This document shows positions 22,059 to 34,974 of a stretch of DNA of 64,000 bases, piece by piece; positions within the stretch are counted from its first letter, which is position 1; each line of letters starts with the position of its first letter. Location of the stretch: assembly GCA_037178675.1 (NCBI GenBank), contig JAYMGJ010000008.1, positions 1 to 64,000 on the forward strand, given 5' to 3'. The position numbers were made by a program, and so were the translations under genes. The DNA comes from Scleroderma bovista (Eukaryota > Basidiomycota > Agaricomycetes > Boletales > Sclerodermataceae). The notes under the pieces are model-generated. The model was not told the DNA's origin. It saw only the letters and a list, made by a program, of their open reading frames with translations, and did not search any database.

Positions 22059-24090
22059 ATGTCGAGATTTGTGCGCGCGTCCAAGTATCGGTACGTCTGG
22101 CCTTTCATCAACCAGCTCAACGCCTATACCCACCGTTTTTGCTCCCCGTTTGTCGTCTTTGGCTCTCATGCGACACTCTTAGTCATGTCTTTGGCCAGAC
22201 AGGCAAGAAGGAGTATGGTTATGAGAATGTCAAAGTGTCTAATAGCGCCTGGGACACGAACTTGATCTCTGCATCTGCTGTGGGTCACTTATTCTACAAC
22301 GATGCCATACATCCAAGTAGAAACGTTAACTGTGCTTCTTCTTCCAGCGCTACATAAGCATCAACTGGTCCGCGTCTGGAGGAGGTGCATTTGCCGTTCT
22401 CCCAGCTCCCTCACCCTTCGAATCTGCTCTTCATGGCGTCCCTACTAAACTCCCGGACATCATCCCACTCGCACGAACACATACCGCGCCTGTCCTTGAT
22501 ACGGCGTGGTCACCTGCGAACGATACCCTTGTTGCCTCTGCCTCTGAAGATGGCACCTGTCTCCTTTGGAAGATCCCTGATGGCCTATTCGACGGCTGGA
22601 CAGCAGACGGATGGGAACCGCACGATCTCGAACCCATCGCTCGTGTCGATGTGAGTCCTCGCAAAGTCGGTCAGGTCCTGTGGCACCCAACGGCTGCAAA
22701 TGTCCTAGCGACTGCGTCCGGTGAACATTTAGTGAAATTGTGGGATCTCGCAGACCCGGCACGCCCACGTTCCGTGTTGAATGGACACGGCGATACTATT
22801 CAATCACTTTCTTTTAATGCGACAGGATCTATCCTTGTTACGACTTGTCGTGACAGAAAGATTCGGTTGTTTGATGCACGTACGGGTGGTGACGCAGTAC
22901 GTATGACGGACGGACATGGTGGAATCAAGGGCGCACGTGTGACGTGGATGGGGGATACAGGTCGGATTGCGACAACTGGGTTTAGCAAGATGAGCGATCG
23001 CCAGGTTGGGATATGGGAGTCGGGTGGACTTGAGAGCGTCAAAACGCTCGCACTGGATCAGAGTGCAGGAGTTGTGATGCCTTTTTGGACTGACAACGGG
23101 ATTTTGTTCCTTGGTGTGTGGGATTATAATGATTTTCGGGCATACACACCTCAACTAACTATCTCACCCTGGTGCTGCAGCGGGCAAAGGGTTTGTGGTG
23201 GCTGTCTTGCACACCATCTGAGCTGATAGATCTTGATTAGAGATGGCAACATCCGCTACTATGAATATGATTCGGACACGCTTTATGCTCTTTCGGAGCA
23301 CAAGTCTACGGAACCCCAGCGCGGTATGTGCTTCCTTCCGAGACGTGCGGTGGAGGTATCCGAGTGCGAGATTGGCCGTGCATACAAGGTGACTGGCACT
23401 GCGGTGGAGGCGATTGCATTTATCGTTCCCAGAAAGGTGAATTTCAATTTCGTCACTGTACATGTTCGAAACATGCCCTGGCTTGTACTGATCGCCTTTC
23501 CTTTACAAGGCGGAATCCTTCCAAGCTGATATATACCCTCCGGTACTCTCCTCAGAACCATCTCTGACAGCTGCCGAGTTCTTTGCTGGCAAGGCTGCAC
23601 CGTTGAATCTGGTCAACCTCGAAAACGGTGCCATTATTACAGGCAGCGGTGTCGTGGCAGCTCCCGCCCCTGTGCACGTGCTGGCGCCGACACCAGTGGT
23701 TTCTGCACCACCTCCTGCACCTGAGCCAATCGCAGTTGACATTCCACCTGTGACTCCCGTGGTCGCAACGTCCGCCCCTGTCCCACAAACCGCATCTCCA
23801 CAAGTTCTCTCTCCACCACCGGTTCGATCAGAATCGTTTGCAGCACACTCCTCTCACCATCACCCAAGTACGCCCAATGAGGTATGTTATATACAACTAC
23901 GATCTGTTTATGGAGTGAGTTAACGAGCATCTCTCGTTTCTTACAGGGAAACGTTGTCCTTCAGGATGAAGTCAATCGGCTCAATGGCGAACTTCGCGAG
24001 GCGAGGCAAAAAATTCGCAACTTGGAGCTACAGGTAGAGGGACTTAAGGCGAATGCGAGGAAGGCAGCACAGGCATTGCTTGATGTATAA
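22059..24090 (+). CDS. CRN1: Coronin (actin-binding WD-repeat protein)
   Basis: Coronin bundles F-actin and regulates Arp2/3 at cortical patches. ATG 22059 begins MSRFVRASKYRHVFGQ, the conserved coronin N-terminus. The seven-bladed propeller follows, with SNSAWDTNLISAS, APVLDTAWSPANDTLVASAS, EDGTCLLWKIPDG, VLWHPTAANVLATASG, LSFNATGSILVTTCRDRKIR and the diagnostic GDGNIRYYEY-like block (here DGNIRYYEYD). A Pro/Ala/Val-rich linker at about 23,640-23,870 leads to a C-terminal coiled coil (LQDEVNRLNGELREARQKI) that trimerises the protein in this family. Introns are short, and the first splits the N-terminal block after 11 codons. The gene seems complete. Confidence 0.93.
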
Positions 24091-24570
24091 CAGAAGGTAT
24101 CCGCGATGTCGACGAGGTTAAATCAGAGTGTAGTCTTGATAACATGGTCTTGGCTGCGCCAATGTAGACTCCGTGCGTTCTGCAACCACAGGGACCAAGT
24201 TCCAAGCTTGACCAGGCTTCCGCCGTTTGATCAACGTTCGCAAATCGACTTGTCCTTCTACACTACAGTTTCGGAGTTGAGTATGTTCCCACGTAAATAA
24301 ATTATTCTGTATAATAGGCTGGTATTACCATGGAATATTATGAAATATGCTAAAAAGGAAGGTAGCGCCTTGTGGCGTAGAGTCCTCTGGACTTCGCACC
24401 CAACTGCTCCTCACTCGCTTAGCACAGCGCCGCCCCACACCAACGTGGATGTTTGCCATCGCCAATTGACAAATCTGCCAAAACATGTTTACACAAGAAA
24501 AAATATCGTCCGCACGTAGATTCTCGGTGGATGGTACTGTATTCTTTGGACACTGTTCTTAGGTGGACAC
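24091..24570. other. Intergenic region between coronin and the transposase-like gene
   Basis: No gene seen. I looked for a CACTA-type terminal repeat before the next gene and did not find one. Confidence 0.5.
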
Positions 24571-27500
24571 ATGTCGGCGTCAGAGGTATGGCGCCCCAAG
24601 AAGAAGCATACTGTGAACACTGACGGCGAGTAGTTTATTTAATCTTTAGCATATCCTAACCCTCTCATAGAAGGTGAGATCAAGGATGGCAAGGTCAGGT
24701 GTCGCTGTTGCCCGCCACAGCAGAACGGCAATCCTTGGTGGACTTTCTCTGGCTGGTCCAACCATATCGCCACCGATCGGCATCAAAAGAATGCAAAGGC
24801 CGCAGAGAAAAAGCAAAAGTCTTGTCTGTCCAAGTCACCGCTGCACACAGCTGGACCCTCGTTCTCAGCAGCGCCATCAGTGAGCACAGGCGCAGAATTT
24901 GATCATGGTATTTTTAACAACCATCAACCCGTTTTGAATACTGATAACTTATTTAGCTTTGTATGATGTACCATCTATGCTCGAGTCACCCACGCACGAG
25001 CCACCTGCGCACGAGCCACCTATGCACAATAGTGCACAACGAAGCAGGGTCCTATACAGTGCTGGAAGTGAGCCTGTCGATCCCAGGGCCCGATCCCTTG
25101 CCAACGCATTCAATCGTGCTGAGGGGGATGCTATTGACGCCTATCCTGATGAGGATGATCCTTTCTTTTGTGATGGCGATGGCGATGGACAAGGTAAGAG
25201 CTATCACTTCATACATCATTCAATCTAATATCACATCGTACAGATTTCCTTGCTACGGACCTCTTCTGTCATGCTCCTGGTGACTCACCGCAGTCCGAAT
25301 GGTTTCCATACCCAGACAAAGCGGTAAGAATATTTGGATGACTATTAATCGGATGTTCTGCTCACCAAATCATGTAGACATTTCTAACGGATCTTCTCTT
25401 CAACTCACCGCGGCTCCGGTTTTCACGAGCACAACAGAAAGCTATGCTCACATGGGCACGGGAATTAGGTGCTTCGGTACCCAGTTACAATCAATACCGT
25501 CGGGTCCATGCGTCAATATGTGAGCAGGTTCGAAAACCACCACAGCGGCAGACCACAGGTGATGGAAATATTTGGTATCTCAATGAAATCGGTGACGCGA
25601 TCGCAAAGGTAATGGATTGATTCCCATTGCCAAACATCCGATCATTGATATGATTGTAGGACATAGCCAACCCCGTTTCTCGGGAGGGCATGACGTTCTA
25701 TCCAGAGGATATCGGAACTCAGCGCTACCAAGTTTGGCATGGTGACAAGATGGTTTCCGGCGTCCCTGACAATCTTCTGACAGCAAACGTTCGATCTGGT
25801 GGGGTGATTTATTATGTTGATGAACTTGTAAAGTGTGCTAGTGGTTCTTGGTTCTTACCAAAGAGATGGGTTGTCTCTGGTGGCGAGATGATTGCAATAG
25901 GTCATCCAGTTGATGATGTGCCGGTATGTTAATTATACTTTTTATTGACAATGCCTTAAACCCATACTTCCTATGTAGGATGGTTTTATCGTGAAAGGGG
26001 AGATGTTGACGCGCTTGCCGGTTTCATCATTTGTGGAAAATTACCTGTCTGTTGTAGAAAAGAATGCCGGTGTTTGTCCCCCCTTCGCTTGTAAGTTGTA
26101 TACTCCCAGTCATTAGAAGGATGTAATGTTTGTATCATCTTTAGCGTGTTCGCAGTCCTATGCACAGAAAATGCCACATCCTCTCCGTGAGATTGCTGGC
26201 AATCGCCTCGTTTACTCTGTTCCCATTATCGTCTTCATTGATGATGTCTCCGGCAACAAATCAAAACAGTGGAATAAACACTTCTCGTGTTATATGTCGA
26301 ACGGTGCTTTGCCTCGTGAGAAATTGGATCAAGAATTTCACGTTCGTTTTGTTGCAACATCACCAAATGCATCTCTGCTGGAAATCATGCAGGGAGTTTG
26401 CAAAGCTATTGAGTACATTGTTCTTATTTTCTATGACAGTCTCTCATGTTCTGGTTTCTAGAAAAGCATTTGACGAGCCCATTGCAAGCTGGGACTGTAA
26501 AATGAAGGAAGAAGTATTGTTGCAGCCGTTTGGACTTCTCTTCGCAGGTGATAATCCCATGCAAGCAGAACTCAGCAGTTCAGCAGGCCTCAATTCCAAC
26601 TACTTTTGTCGAACGTGCAAAGTTGGTGGAACACGTAAACACAAGCAGTCTGACACTGGGTTTTCGCAGATTCTAGCGGTAGGTGGACACTGCATGCCAC
26701 ATTGTTTGGGCCCACATACAGCTTAATTCAGGAAGGTGTCCCGCGGAATAGCGGTGAGACTGCTGAACATGTGTTTCAGCAACTCATGACGGCACTCGAA
26801 CCAAATGTAGCGACTACTCTCAGTGACGCAGTATCAGGGAGCGGCATCAAGGACACGTTTGCCCAACCAATCATCGAGCGTCTCATCAAACTTGGGCAGC
26901 AGCTACGGAAAGGATCAGCAGACGGGTCTATGCTCTCCCCTGGTGATGTCCTTACCAATTTAACGGAGGAACTGAAGAAGATCCACGTGTCATCTGGTGG
27001 TGCTGTAATGAACCCTCTATTACATATGCCAGGTATGAATCATGATTCTCGGTGCGATATTGGGCGTAATGTGTAATATAGGTGTCGATATTCACAAAGA
27101 TACGCCCACAGAAATACTTCACACCATCCTTCTTGGCATTGTGAAGTATTATTGGGCGCAAACTGTCTGGCATCTTGAGAAAGATAAAAAAATGGCATTA
27201 TTTCAAATCCGTCTTGGTTCTGCGGCTACAACTGGACTGAACATTCCTAGCATACAGTCGGAGTACATATGCCACTACAAAGGTGGTTTGATTGGCAAAC
27301 ACTTCAAGACGCTTGCACAAGTTATGTCGTTTCTTGTTTTTGATCTAGTTCCTCGTGATGTCCTTCAGGCGTGGCTTGTCATTGGACGACTTATGGTGAT
27401 TGCTTGGTGTACTGATATTGAAGATATTGACGCTTACACGGTACAAGAATTTTTGTCACTAAAAGCACTGGTAGTGATGATGCTGGACCTCAGAACGAGC

Positions 27501-29531
27501 TTTCAATGTGCATCCAAGACTTCCTCCACGTGACATGCAAGTGCAGCCCAAGTATCCTTATTTCAAAGCCAAAATTTCACTTTCTTGTCCATTTGCCAAT
27601 GTACATCCGACGTTTTGGACCAGCAGTGCTTTTTTCAACAGAGCGTTACGAATCATTTAACGCTGTTTTCTGTTTCAGCTCCATATATAGCAACCATCTT
27701 GCACCAAGTCATGATATCGCTCGGTCGTTTACTAGTATGGACTCTGTTAAACATGTTGTAACTGGGGGCTTTTGGTCAGATGAGCAGACTGGCCAGTGGC
27801 TGCGGGCGAGTCCCAATGTCCTCAATCACATCCTCAATCACCCATATCACGCTGCCCTTGTGGGTCTTCCAACAGAAAAGCCAAGGTGTCCTGGTACGTT
27901 CATCTTTTAATTCATTTGACTCAACCGCTACATTCATACAGACGCTGATGAAATCCATGCAGGAACCACCATACCGTACAGTTGTTCAAATCACGCCACA
28001 TGCAACTGTGGTATTCAGCCACTACAGTGGTCGGAAACCCTTGCTGGGACTGTTGGTCACCCCACCGTTGATGCCACATGCAATTTCACTTGTCACACTG
28101 CAGTTGTTTCACAATCGGGAGATTTAATCAAGGTCGGCCAGCATGCGATCATACGACCTGAATTGGTGAGTTTCAGACTCCAAATTGACGTCTGCGGCTT
28201 AACACAAGGATAGGGTCCCTTTTCACCACTGGCGTTCGGACTCATTCACGAAGTGATGAATGCCACATCGGAACAGGGGACGGCTGGTGATATGCCACCC
28301 ATGGTGTACATCACAGTTCAATTGTTCGAACTAAACTCGACCAAGCATGAGATACTTGACCTACCAACGTTAACCAAATCAAACACCTTTGTGGTCCTGT
28401 CTCCAGCGGTGAGTAGAATTGTACCACTTTTATCATCTTTGAATAATGATGACTTTTAGGATATAATTTGTTCTGCGAACCTCCAACACGACTGTTTTCG
28501 AGCGAACTGTCAGGCCATAGGTCAAGAGGAAGTTAGACAAGAACAGGAAATAACTGGGAAAACACGCAGCATTGTAGTGCATGCAGATGAAGATTGTTTT
28601 GTCGTGAATACTCATGCTCTGCACAACGCAAAGTATATTCGTGCTGCTCTGCCTCCCCATCTCTTACCATCAATTCTTTTTCTTGATGATGACATTAAGA
28701 GACAGGTGCAACAAGATGCTGCTGCAGAAGTCCGACACAAAAAGGGTGTACAGACGGAAACTACAAAGGAACTCGTTATTTCTGCAATCGAGGCGCATGC
28801 GGGGGATGTATCAGATAGATCTGCAGCCCATTCCGAGACTGTGGAAATGACGACTACAATCATAGAGCGACTTCAAGATGACGAGGACTTCGTTGAAACA
28901 TTACAAGACCTTTTTGGTGACGTCTCAGTGTCGGAAACAAATGTTCTGCCAGAAATTCCAATCCCTCAAAGCCAAGAAACCATTCCTGCTGGGCCATCTA
29001 CTCTGCCATGTGATGCCCCAGCTGGACTACAGAAAGCGAAGGGAAAAAAAAAGGCAGTTCAATCTTCACCCGAGCCCATGTAAGTTTTACCTTTGCAAAA
29101 CATTGGGCGTTAAACCTAATGGCATCTTTTACAGTGAAAACGCAACAAATGATGTACTGAAACACTTCTGCAGGTTGAACAATCTTGTGGTTGGAGGAAA
29201 GAAAGTCGAGCTCATTGGTCGACTTCAAGCATACTTTCGGAGGTATGGACTCAATGCGGATTCACAGTTGAAAGTGCTGACATGGACTAGCCAAGGAAAA
29301 CCTCTCCCCACGGCACAAGAGGTCCAGCAAATTCAAGATACTGTACGGGCACAAAATGTATTATCAAAAACGTCACAGAAACGAAAACGAGCTGAAAACG
29401 ATACTGGCAATGGCGATACCGATATTCCAGCACGAAAGAAAAAAAATACTGTGGACGATTCTATGCGGCAGTCAAACCAATTGGGCCTTCATACAATTAT
29501 ATTTTCCAATGCAGTGGCCTCTGAGTCTTGA
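24571..29531 (+). CDS. Large transposase-like protein with BED-like zinc finger and SAP domain
   Basis: The model starts at ATG 24571 (MSASEVWRPKKKH) and joins more than ten exons with short introns to a TGA ending at 29531. Near the N-terminus CRCC, then WWTFSGWSNHIATDRH, makes a BED-like C2H2 finger. The core has VPIIVFIDDVSGNKSKQWNK, NPMQAELSSSAGLN with FCRTCK, EILHTILLGIVKYYW and LFSTERYESFNAVF. The C-terminal part has a Cys-rich SANLQHDC and a SAP-like helix pair (DVLKHFCRLNNLVVGGKKVE), then basic KRKRAEN. The core layout (an acidic FIDD, then a position-matched LHTILLGIVK block) resembles CACTA/Plavaka-type Tnp2 transposases by architecture. I recall the family as multi-copy in mushroom genomes but know no established name. 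Transposase function is inferred. Frame is kept at the junctions checked. Confidence 0.65.
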
Positions 29532-29689
29532 CGAGAAATCACGCGGTTTTATGTGTCAAGGCTGATGGTAAGTATTTGACTCTTGCAATGATATTGACCT
29601 AAAGCGTCTACAAGGGCCTCTGCAGGCTCACCCCGTAAAGAACAGCGACCTCGTCCATCATGCTGATCGAATGTTACCAGGCCCATTAG

Positions 29690-31610
29690 GAATCACCCAC
29701 GAACTCCAACTCACGCGCAGCCATTACCGGCGATACCATCCTCACTGTCCAATGCCCGCTTCTCTGCAGGCCTGCCTTACACATGGCTCGGCACTTCCCA
29801 CCTACTTGCCATCAATCCCTGCAAGGTGCTTTCCGCTGTCAACAATGCCAGTGCGCGAGAATATGAAGACTGTTGTTATAGAGACACGGGTCTCTCACCT
29901 GCTAGTGCACATGTGTTGCAGCCCCGTGTATCCGAGCTCACTACTCAGATGTATTTGCTAATGTGGCGACAAAGGGAGTCGCAGGCTTTGGTCATGCGGT
30001 GAGTGGTACACCTTGTCCTTGCCGTACCATATTTGCTAACAGATGAGGTGGGACATACAGTGGGGTTACAGGCTCAAGCAAAACATACAACGCACGTCTC
30101 GTTGATTAACTTCCTCTTTTCTCATCCCATACCAAAAGGGAGCACAGTGTCAAATCAAATCGCTCCACACCCTTCTCGACTCATTTGGGGACTCCAAGAC
30201 TCTTCTCACCGCGAATATATCAGGCGATGGGTGCTGGATCGAGCTGTACTTCAACGAGCGTGAGCGGAAGGGAGGTGGGGTACCAAGAGTGCAAAAATGC
30301 TCGCGTTTGCGCTCGACAAATCTGGCCTTACTCGGCTCATTTACGAAGAGCGCACATTCCATATCTTTTATCAGTTGAGTTGAAATCAAGCACTCCACAT
30401 GCTTCTAGACTCATTTGGAGACTCCAAGACTCTTCTTAGCGCGAATGCATCATGCCATGGACACTGGCTTGAGCTGCACTTCAACGAGCGTGGGTGGAAG
30501 GGAGGTCGGGGGAGGGGTAATGAGAGTGCAAAAGTGCTTGCATTTGCGCTCTACAGATCTGGACTTACTCGGCTCATCCATGAGGAGCGTACATTCCAAA
30601 TCTTTTATCAGTTGAGTTGAAACAAAGCGCTCTACACACTTCTCGACTCATTTGGGAACTTTTCTCAGCACGAATGCATCACACCACGGCCACTTGCTCG
30701 AGCTGCACTTCAACGAGCATGGGCGGCAGGTGGGGGGTATCAAGAGTGCAAAAAACGCCTGCATTTGCGCCACCTGACAAGTCCCACCTTACTTGGCTCA
30801 CCCATGAGGAGCGCACATTCCACATCTTTTATCAGTTGAGTCAAAACAAAGCGTTCCACACACTTCTCGACTCATTTGGGAACTCCAAGACTCCTCTCAG
30901 CACGAATACATCATGCCATGGCCACTGGCTCGAGCGGCACTTCAACGAGCATGGGCGGCAGGTGGGGGGGTATCAAGAGTGCAAAAAATGCCTGCGTTTG
31001 CGCCGCTCGACAAGTCCTGCCTTACTTGGCTCACCCATGAGGAGCGCACATTCCACATCTTTTATCAGTTGAGTCAAAACAAAGCGTTCCACACACTTCT
31101 CGACTCATTTGGGAACTCCAAGACTCCTCTCAGCACAAATGCATCATGCCATGGCCACTGGCTCGAGCGGCACTTCAACGAGCATGGGCGGCAGGTGGGG
31201 GGGGTATCAAGAGTGCAAAAAATGCCTGCATTTGCGCCGCTCGACAAGTCCCACCTTACTTGGCTCACCCATGAGGAGCGCACATTCCACATCTTTTATC
31301 AGTTGAGTCAAAACAAAGTGCTCCACACACTTCCCGACTCATTTAGGAACTTTAAGACTCCTCTCAGCATGAATGCATCACGCCATGGCTCCTGGCTCGA
31401 TCTGCGGTTCAACGAGCATAGGCGGAAGGTGAGGGGGAGGGGGGATATCAAGAGTGCAAAAGTGCCTGCATTTGCGCCGCTCAACAAGTCCTGCCTTACT
31501 GGGTTCACCCATGAGGAGCGCACATTCCATATCTTTTATCAGTTTTTAACTGGTGCTGCACCACAGGAGCGTGACCACTTTACGCCTGAGGATTGGACGT
31601 GACTGCATGT
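29690..31610 (+). pseudogene. Dead chitin synthase with myosin motor-like domain (class V/VII type)
   Basis: These synthases carry an N-terminal myosin-like motor. From about 29,740 one frame reads LPYTWLGTSHLLAINPCKVL, ASAREYEDCCYRDTGL and MYLLMWRQRESQALVMR. After an intron GVTGSSKT follows, a P-loop with Ser where GSGKT is normal. Then comes the motor exon (LLDSFGNSKT, HFNERG, HEERTFHIFYQL), present six times in tandem. Only the last copy continues into the expected FLTGAAPQERDHFTPEDWT, where homology stops. The rest of the motor and the whole synthase domain are missing and there are stops between copies, so it cannot make an enzyme. True myosins were excluded because the post-FHIFYQ segment matches chitin synthases. 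Confidence 0.75.
30155..31549 (+). repeat. Six tandem copies of a ~235-bp motor exon
   Basis: Copies start at about 30155, 30381, 30618, 30842, 31076 and 31310. The shared CTTTTATCAGTT mark falls at 30365, 30602, 30826, 31059, 31293 and 31533, giving spacings of 224-240 bp. Each copy covers the same stretch from LHTLLDSFG to FHIFYQL. Copies 3 to 5 are the most alike; copies 1 and 6 are more diverged, as if the array grew from the middle. Confidence 0.9.
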
Positions 31611-32292
31611 TTGTCGCACGTCTTGGCCTTCGGACAGTCTCAGATGGCGAGTCAACTTCATTCAACGCGCAACCAACAGCACTCAGAGACCTTCCTCAGT
31701 TTGAGATTGACATGTCAATCGCGCTTCTAGTAAGCATTCCTATAATACCTGGAGCGGGTCGATGCGGCCGCCATCGATTTCAAGTTGGTCTGAAGTCCTT
31801 CGCGAAAGAGGTCAAACTTGGTGGTGGATTGGACATATGGAAATGGGGCTATTAGTACGTGATTTATTGGGACCCTGCCATCTTTCTGACTGGAATCCAG
31901 GAGTGTCCGTCCAGCCCTTCACAAGCACCACCATGTCAAAATGTAGGTCCACTTTCACTTCATCCCTGATATTCTTGCATCGAGTACATCGCTGACTACT
32001 CCCAAAGCAACTTTTGCGAGAAGTATGGGCAAACTATGTGTGGATCTGAGGTATATGGACGCTGTTCTATCTGGCTTTTGAATCTGTGGCAGATGGGTTG
32101 AGGGTGCATTCTCGTTACATTCTCCAATATACACGATTTTGTAGAAAGCAACTTGTGTATAATAAATGATACTGAAAGGAATGTGTGACTTCACAATTTC
32201 ACCTTCGCTAAAACTTTGTTAAAGTGCCAACAACACTGTCACCCACATCCCGGTGTCGTCAACACTCCCCTCACGGCCAACCACCTGACACC
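31611..32292. other. No recognisable gene
   Basis: Downstream of the chitin synthase relic the similarity ends. Short open frames at 31553-31855 and 31762-31995 show no motif I know. The right part is the upstream flank of the disrupted gene. Confidence 0.45.
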
Positions 32293-32632
32293 ATGCCAGG
32301 CATCATGGATGAAATTAATGAGCGTCTCCGGCTGGAAAGGGGACAGCAACAACAAGCAGCTAGCTCACATTCAACCTCGCTGCAACCTGAGCAACATACA
32401 GACTCACCGAGCAATTGGGAATTCCCCACCATGACTACTTCCCATGGCGCACAACGGCCATTTATGACACGTCACCGGCGTGAGCGATCACGCTCAATGG
32501 AGTTCACATCAGTGAGCTCGACACTTGGGCGCCGCAACCGGGAACCACTTGAACTTGAAGAATGGTCCACCCCAGCGAAACGTCAACTTACGGACTTCGC
32601 CCAGGAGGTTTGTGCTGACCTTGGGGTGCCGG

Positions 32633-34974
32633 TGTGCGCCTAAGTGAGGGAAGAGGTCAGAACAACCAACAACCAACACCAAATGACAGCAATATGCGAG
32701 TGGTGGTCTTCCTTTGCGTTTCTGGTATTTAATCTCCTCAGGGGGATGTGCTGCACGCCTTCAGGCAGGATGCAGGAGGGAAGGGAAGAGCTTCTGATGG
32801 GGATGGAATGCGACTTGGGATGGTATTGACTCCTCTTCAGCCTACCACAGTGGTTAGGAAGAGTCCTGGGATTGAAAAGCGATGATAGATTGATGATAGG
32901 GGTGATACAGCAGTGATGGAGCAGAGGGGAAGCAAGGGGACAGTTCCTGCTTCAAGAATGCGATGGACAGTGATGGGATGGAGTGGACAGAGATGCTAGA
33001 CTGTGCTTGAGCCTAGAGAAATGATCAGATACAAGATATATCTGATAAACAGCAATATAGGAGCTTTAGGCCAGCACTGAGTGACCTACAAGTCCAAAGA
33101 CAGAGATAGAGCTTATAGACAGTGAGGGAGAGTGAATGTGGTCGCTTTATTGAGGGGGAAGCAGACACTTCCTTGCAGCCTTTGGCTGCTGGTTTATATA
33201 CAGGAGGGGCTGTGGCCCTGTAAGCACAAATGACTAAGTGCTTGGTAAGAGATTGGTAAGAAATTGGTAAGCGATTGATAAGCAGTGTAATCAGGCTGAG
33301 TCATCGATGGGGAGAGCCTGAACAAGCTGCTGAGCCAAGGGAAAGAGCAAAAACATAGGTAAAAAGAGGTGTATAACCAAGAATATGGAAAAATCATTGC
33401 ATGGGGCCCAAAAGAGAGAGGGGGAAAGCATGGGATGAGTAGATCGAAGCTAAATGAGCATATGCGATGACATAATGCATATGAATCATAGGGGCATGAG
33501 TCATGAATTGATAAGCAGCATGATAAGCATGATTTGAAGGATGATTGGTAAGTGATTGGTAAGGGGAGTAATGGGGATTAGTAATGCCAAGAGGGGATGA
33601 ATAATGCGCAGCAGAGTGAGTCAGAGTGAGCCAGAGTGACTCTGTGTGACTCAGAAAGAAGGGAAGCACAACCTATGATTTATTGAACTTTAGATCTGGA
33701 GATGAGCTTCTGAAGCAGTGCCACTGATGGGAGTGGCTGGGGGATAATAAAAGAATTGATCCGACCAGAAGAGCAGTGTCAGGGGGCCTGGAATGACAAG
33801 TAGAGTCACAGCTGGTCACAGAGTGTCACAAATCCCTTGGATTGAGCTTCTGTAGAGCAAAAACGCGAAATTTGGTGCTCCCGAAGTGCAGTCTTCCCTT
33901 GAGCAGTAAGGGGAAGGTTCTGTACTCTATTAGGGCTCCTAAGAAGGGTTCTAGAGCACTGTTTCATTCATGTTTGTTGCGGGATAGCAGGGAAGAGAAT
34001 CGCAAGTAGCGGATTCGACGTGTCCAGGGAAGCGAGATGAATGATAGAGGGAGATGGATGTGACAGGACTCTGGGATGAAAGGACCATATGCAGAGGACT
34101 CAGGAGACACAGAGACGACCAGGTATGAATTTTCAAGTCTAACGATAGACTTGAGACGACCGAAGTATGTGCGCGACGCAGGACTGACAAGGAGAATGCG
34201 CTGACCGAGAACAAGAGGGACTGAGGGAGCAGGCTGGGAAGATATGTACCAGACAGTACACAGGAGCTCATGGAGAGGCTGTCCCAAGAGCAGGACATAG
34301 TTGAGGTCTGCTGCAATAGCGGAGAAACGTTCCAGAGAAAATGTGGACTCCATAGTGAGTGATGAAGCGGGTGTCTGGATTGCGGGTGGAATATCTCCGT
34401 GGGAAATGAACAGATTTACGTCGGAACTTGACAGGCAGATAGACCACGGTCTAGGCTCCATGATGGTATAGTCACATGATTGATAGCTTCAAAAATGGCG
34501 GAGCTATTCAAAATATCGGAATGCCGGCACTGGGCGCCTAAATTTGACATTTGGGCGCTAAAAATGATTCTTCCTTTTCTCCTTTGTTTCTCTATTGTTT
34601 CTTCTGCTTCTTTGGTTGTTCTGGTATGGGAGTTGGACTGCAGTAGGTTCCATTCCTCTCTCATACTGAAATGATCATCAATCCTTGGATTCTTCTGCTT
34701 CTTGGCGGTTCTTGTGTGAGGGATGACTGTCCATGTTGGCATTCATCTCTCGCATCAGGATAGTCATTCTTGTGCGATAGATGGCTATGACAAGCTTGTA
34801 TTCATCCTTCGCATAAGGATAGTCATGACTTTGCATGATATGGATAGCAAGGGCTGTCTGTATCCCTCAAGTCGGGGCAATCTTTCAACAGATCTTGGGT
34901 GTGCGTTCTTCGCATTAGTTTCATCGGCTAACTTTCTCCATGTCCACAGTACCAAACACGTTTGGTGCGTGACA
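32633..34974 (-). mobile_element. Solo LTR, copy 2, with CCGG target duplication
   Basis: It is nearly identical to the LTR at 1944-4286 and lies in the same orientation. It is flanked by CCGG at 32629-32632 and again at 34975-34978. No gag, pol or second LTR accompanies it, so it is a solo LTR left by recombination between the two ends of a full element. The TATA box (33193-33200), AATAAA (33146-33151) and the 165-codon internal frame (33964-34461) are all kept. Confidence 0.9.
33964..34461 (-). CDS. Second copy of the 165-codon LTR open frame
   Basis: Same length and frame as 3275-3772, with about five visible amino-acid changes (for example Pro to Leu and Pro to His). No domain recognised and no known counterpart. 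Confidence 0.3.
   Translation of the reverse strand: MEPRPWSICLSSSDVNLFISHGDIPPAIQTPASSLTMESTFSLERFSAIAADLNYVLLLGQPLHELLCTVWYISSQPAPSVPLVLGQRILLVSPASRTYFGRLKSIVRLENSYLVVSVSPESSAYGPFIPESCHIHLPLSFISLPWTRRIRYLRFSSLLSRNKHE

Noticed and set aside
30155..31549. A true myosin gene
   Set aside because: The segment after FHIFYQ (TGAAPQERDHFTPEDW) and the P-loop context match chitin synthase motors, not myosins.
1944..34974. The two LTRs as ends of one 33-kb retrotransposon
   Set aside because: The space between holds host genes, gag lies outside the pair, and the right copy has its own CCGG duplication.
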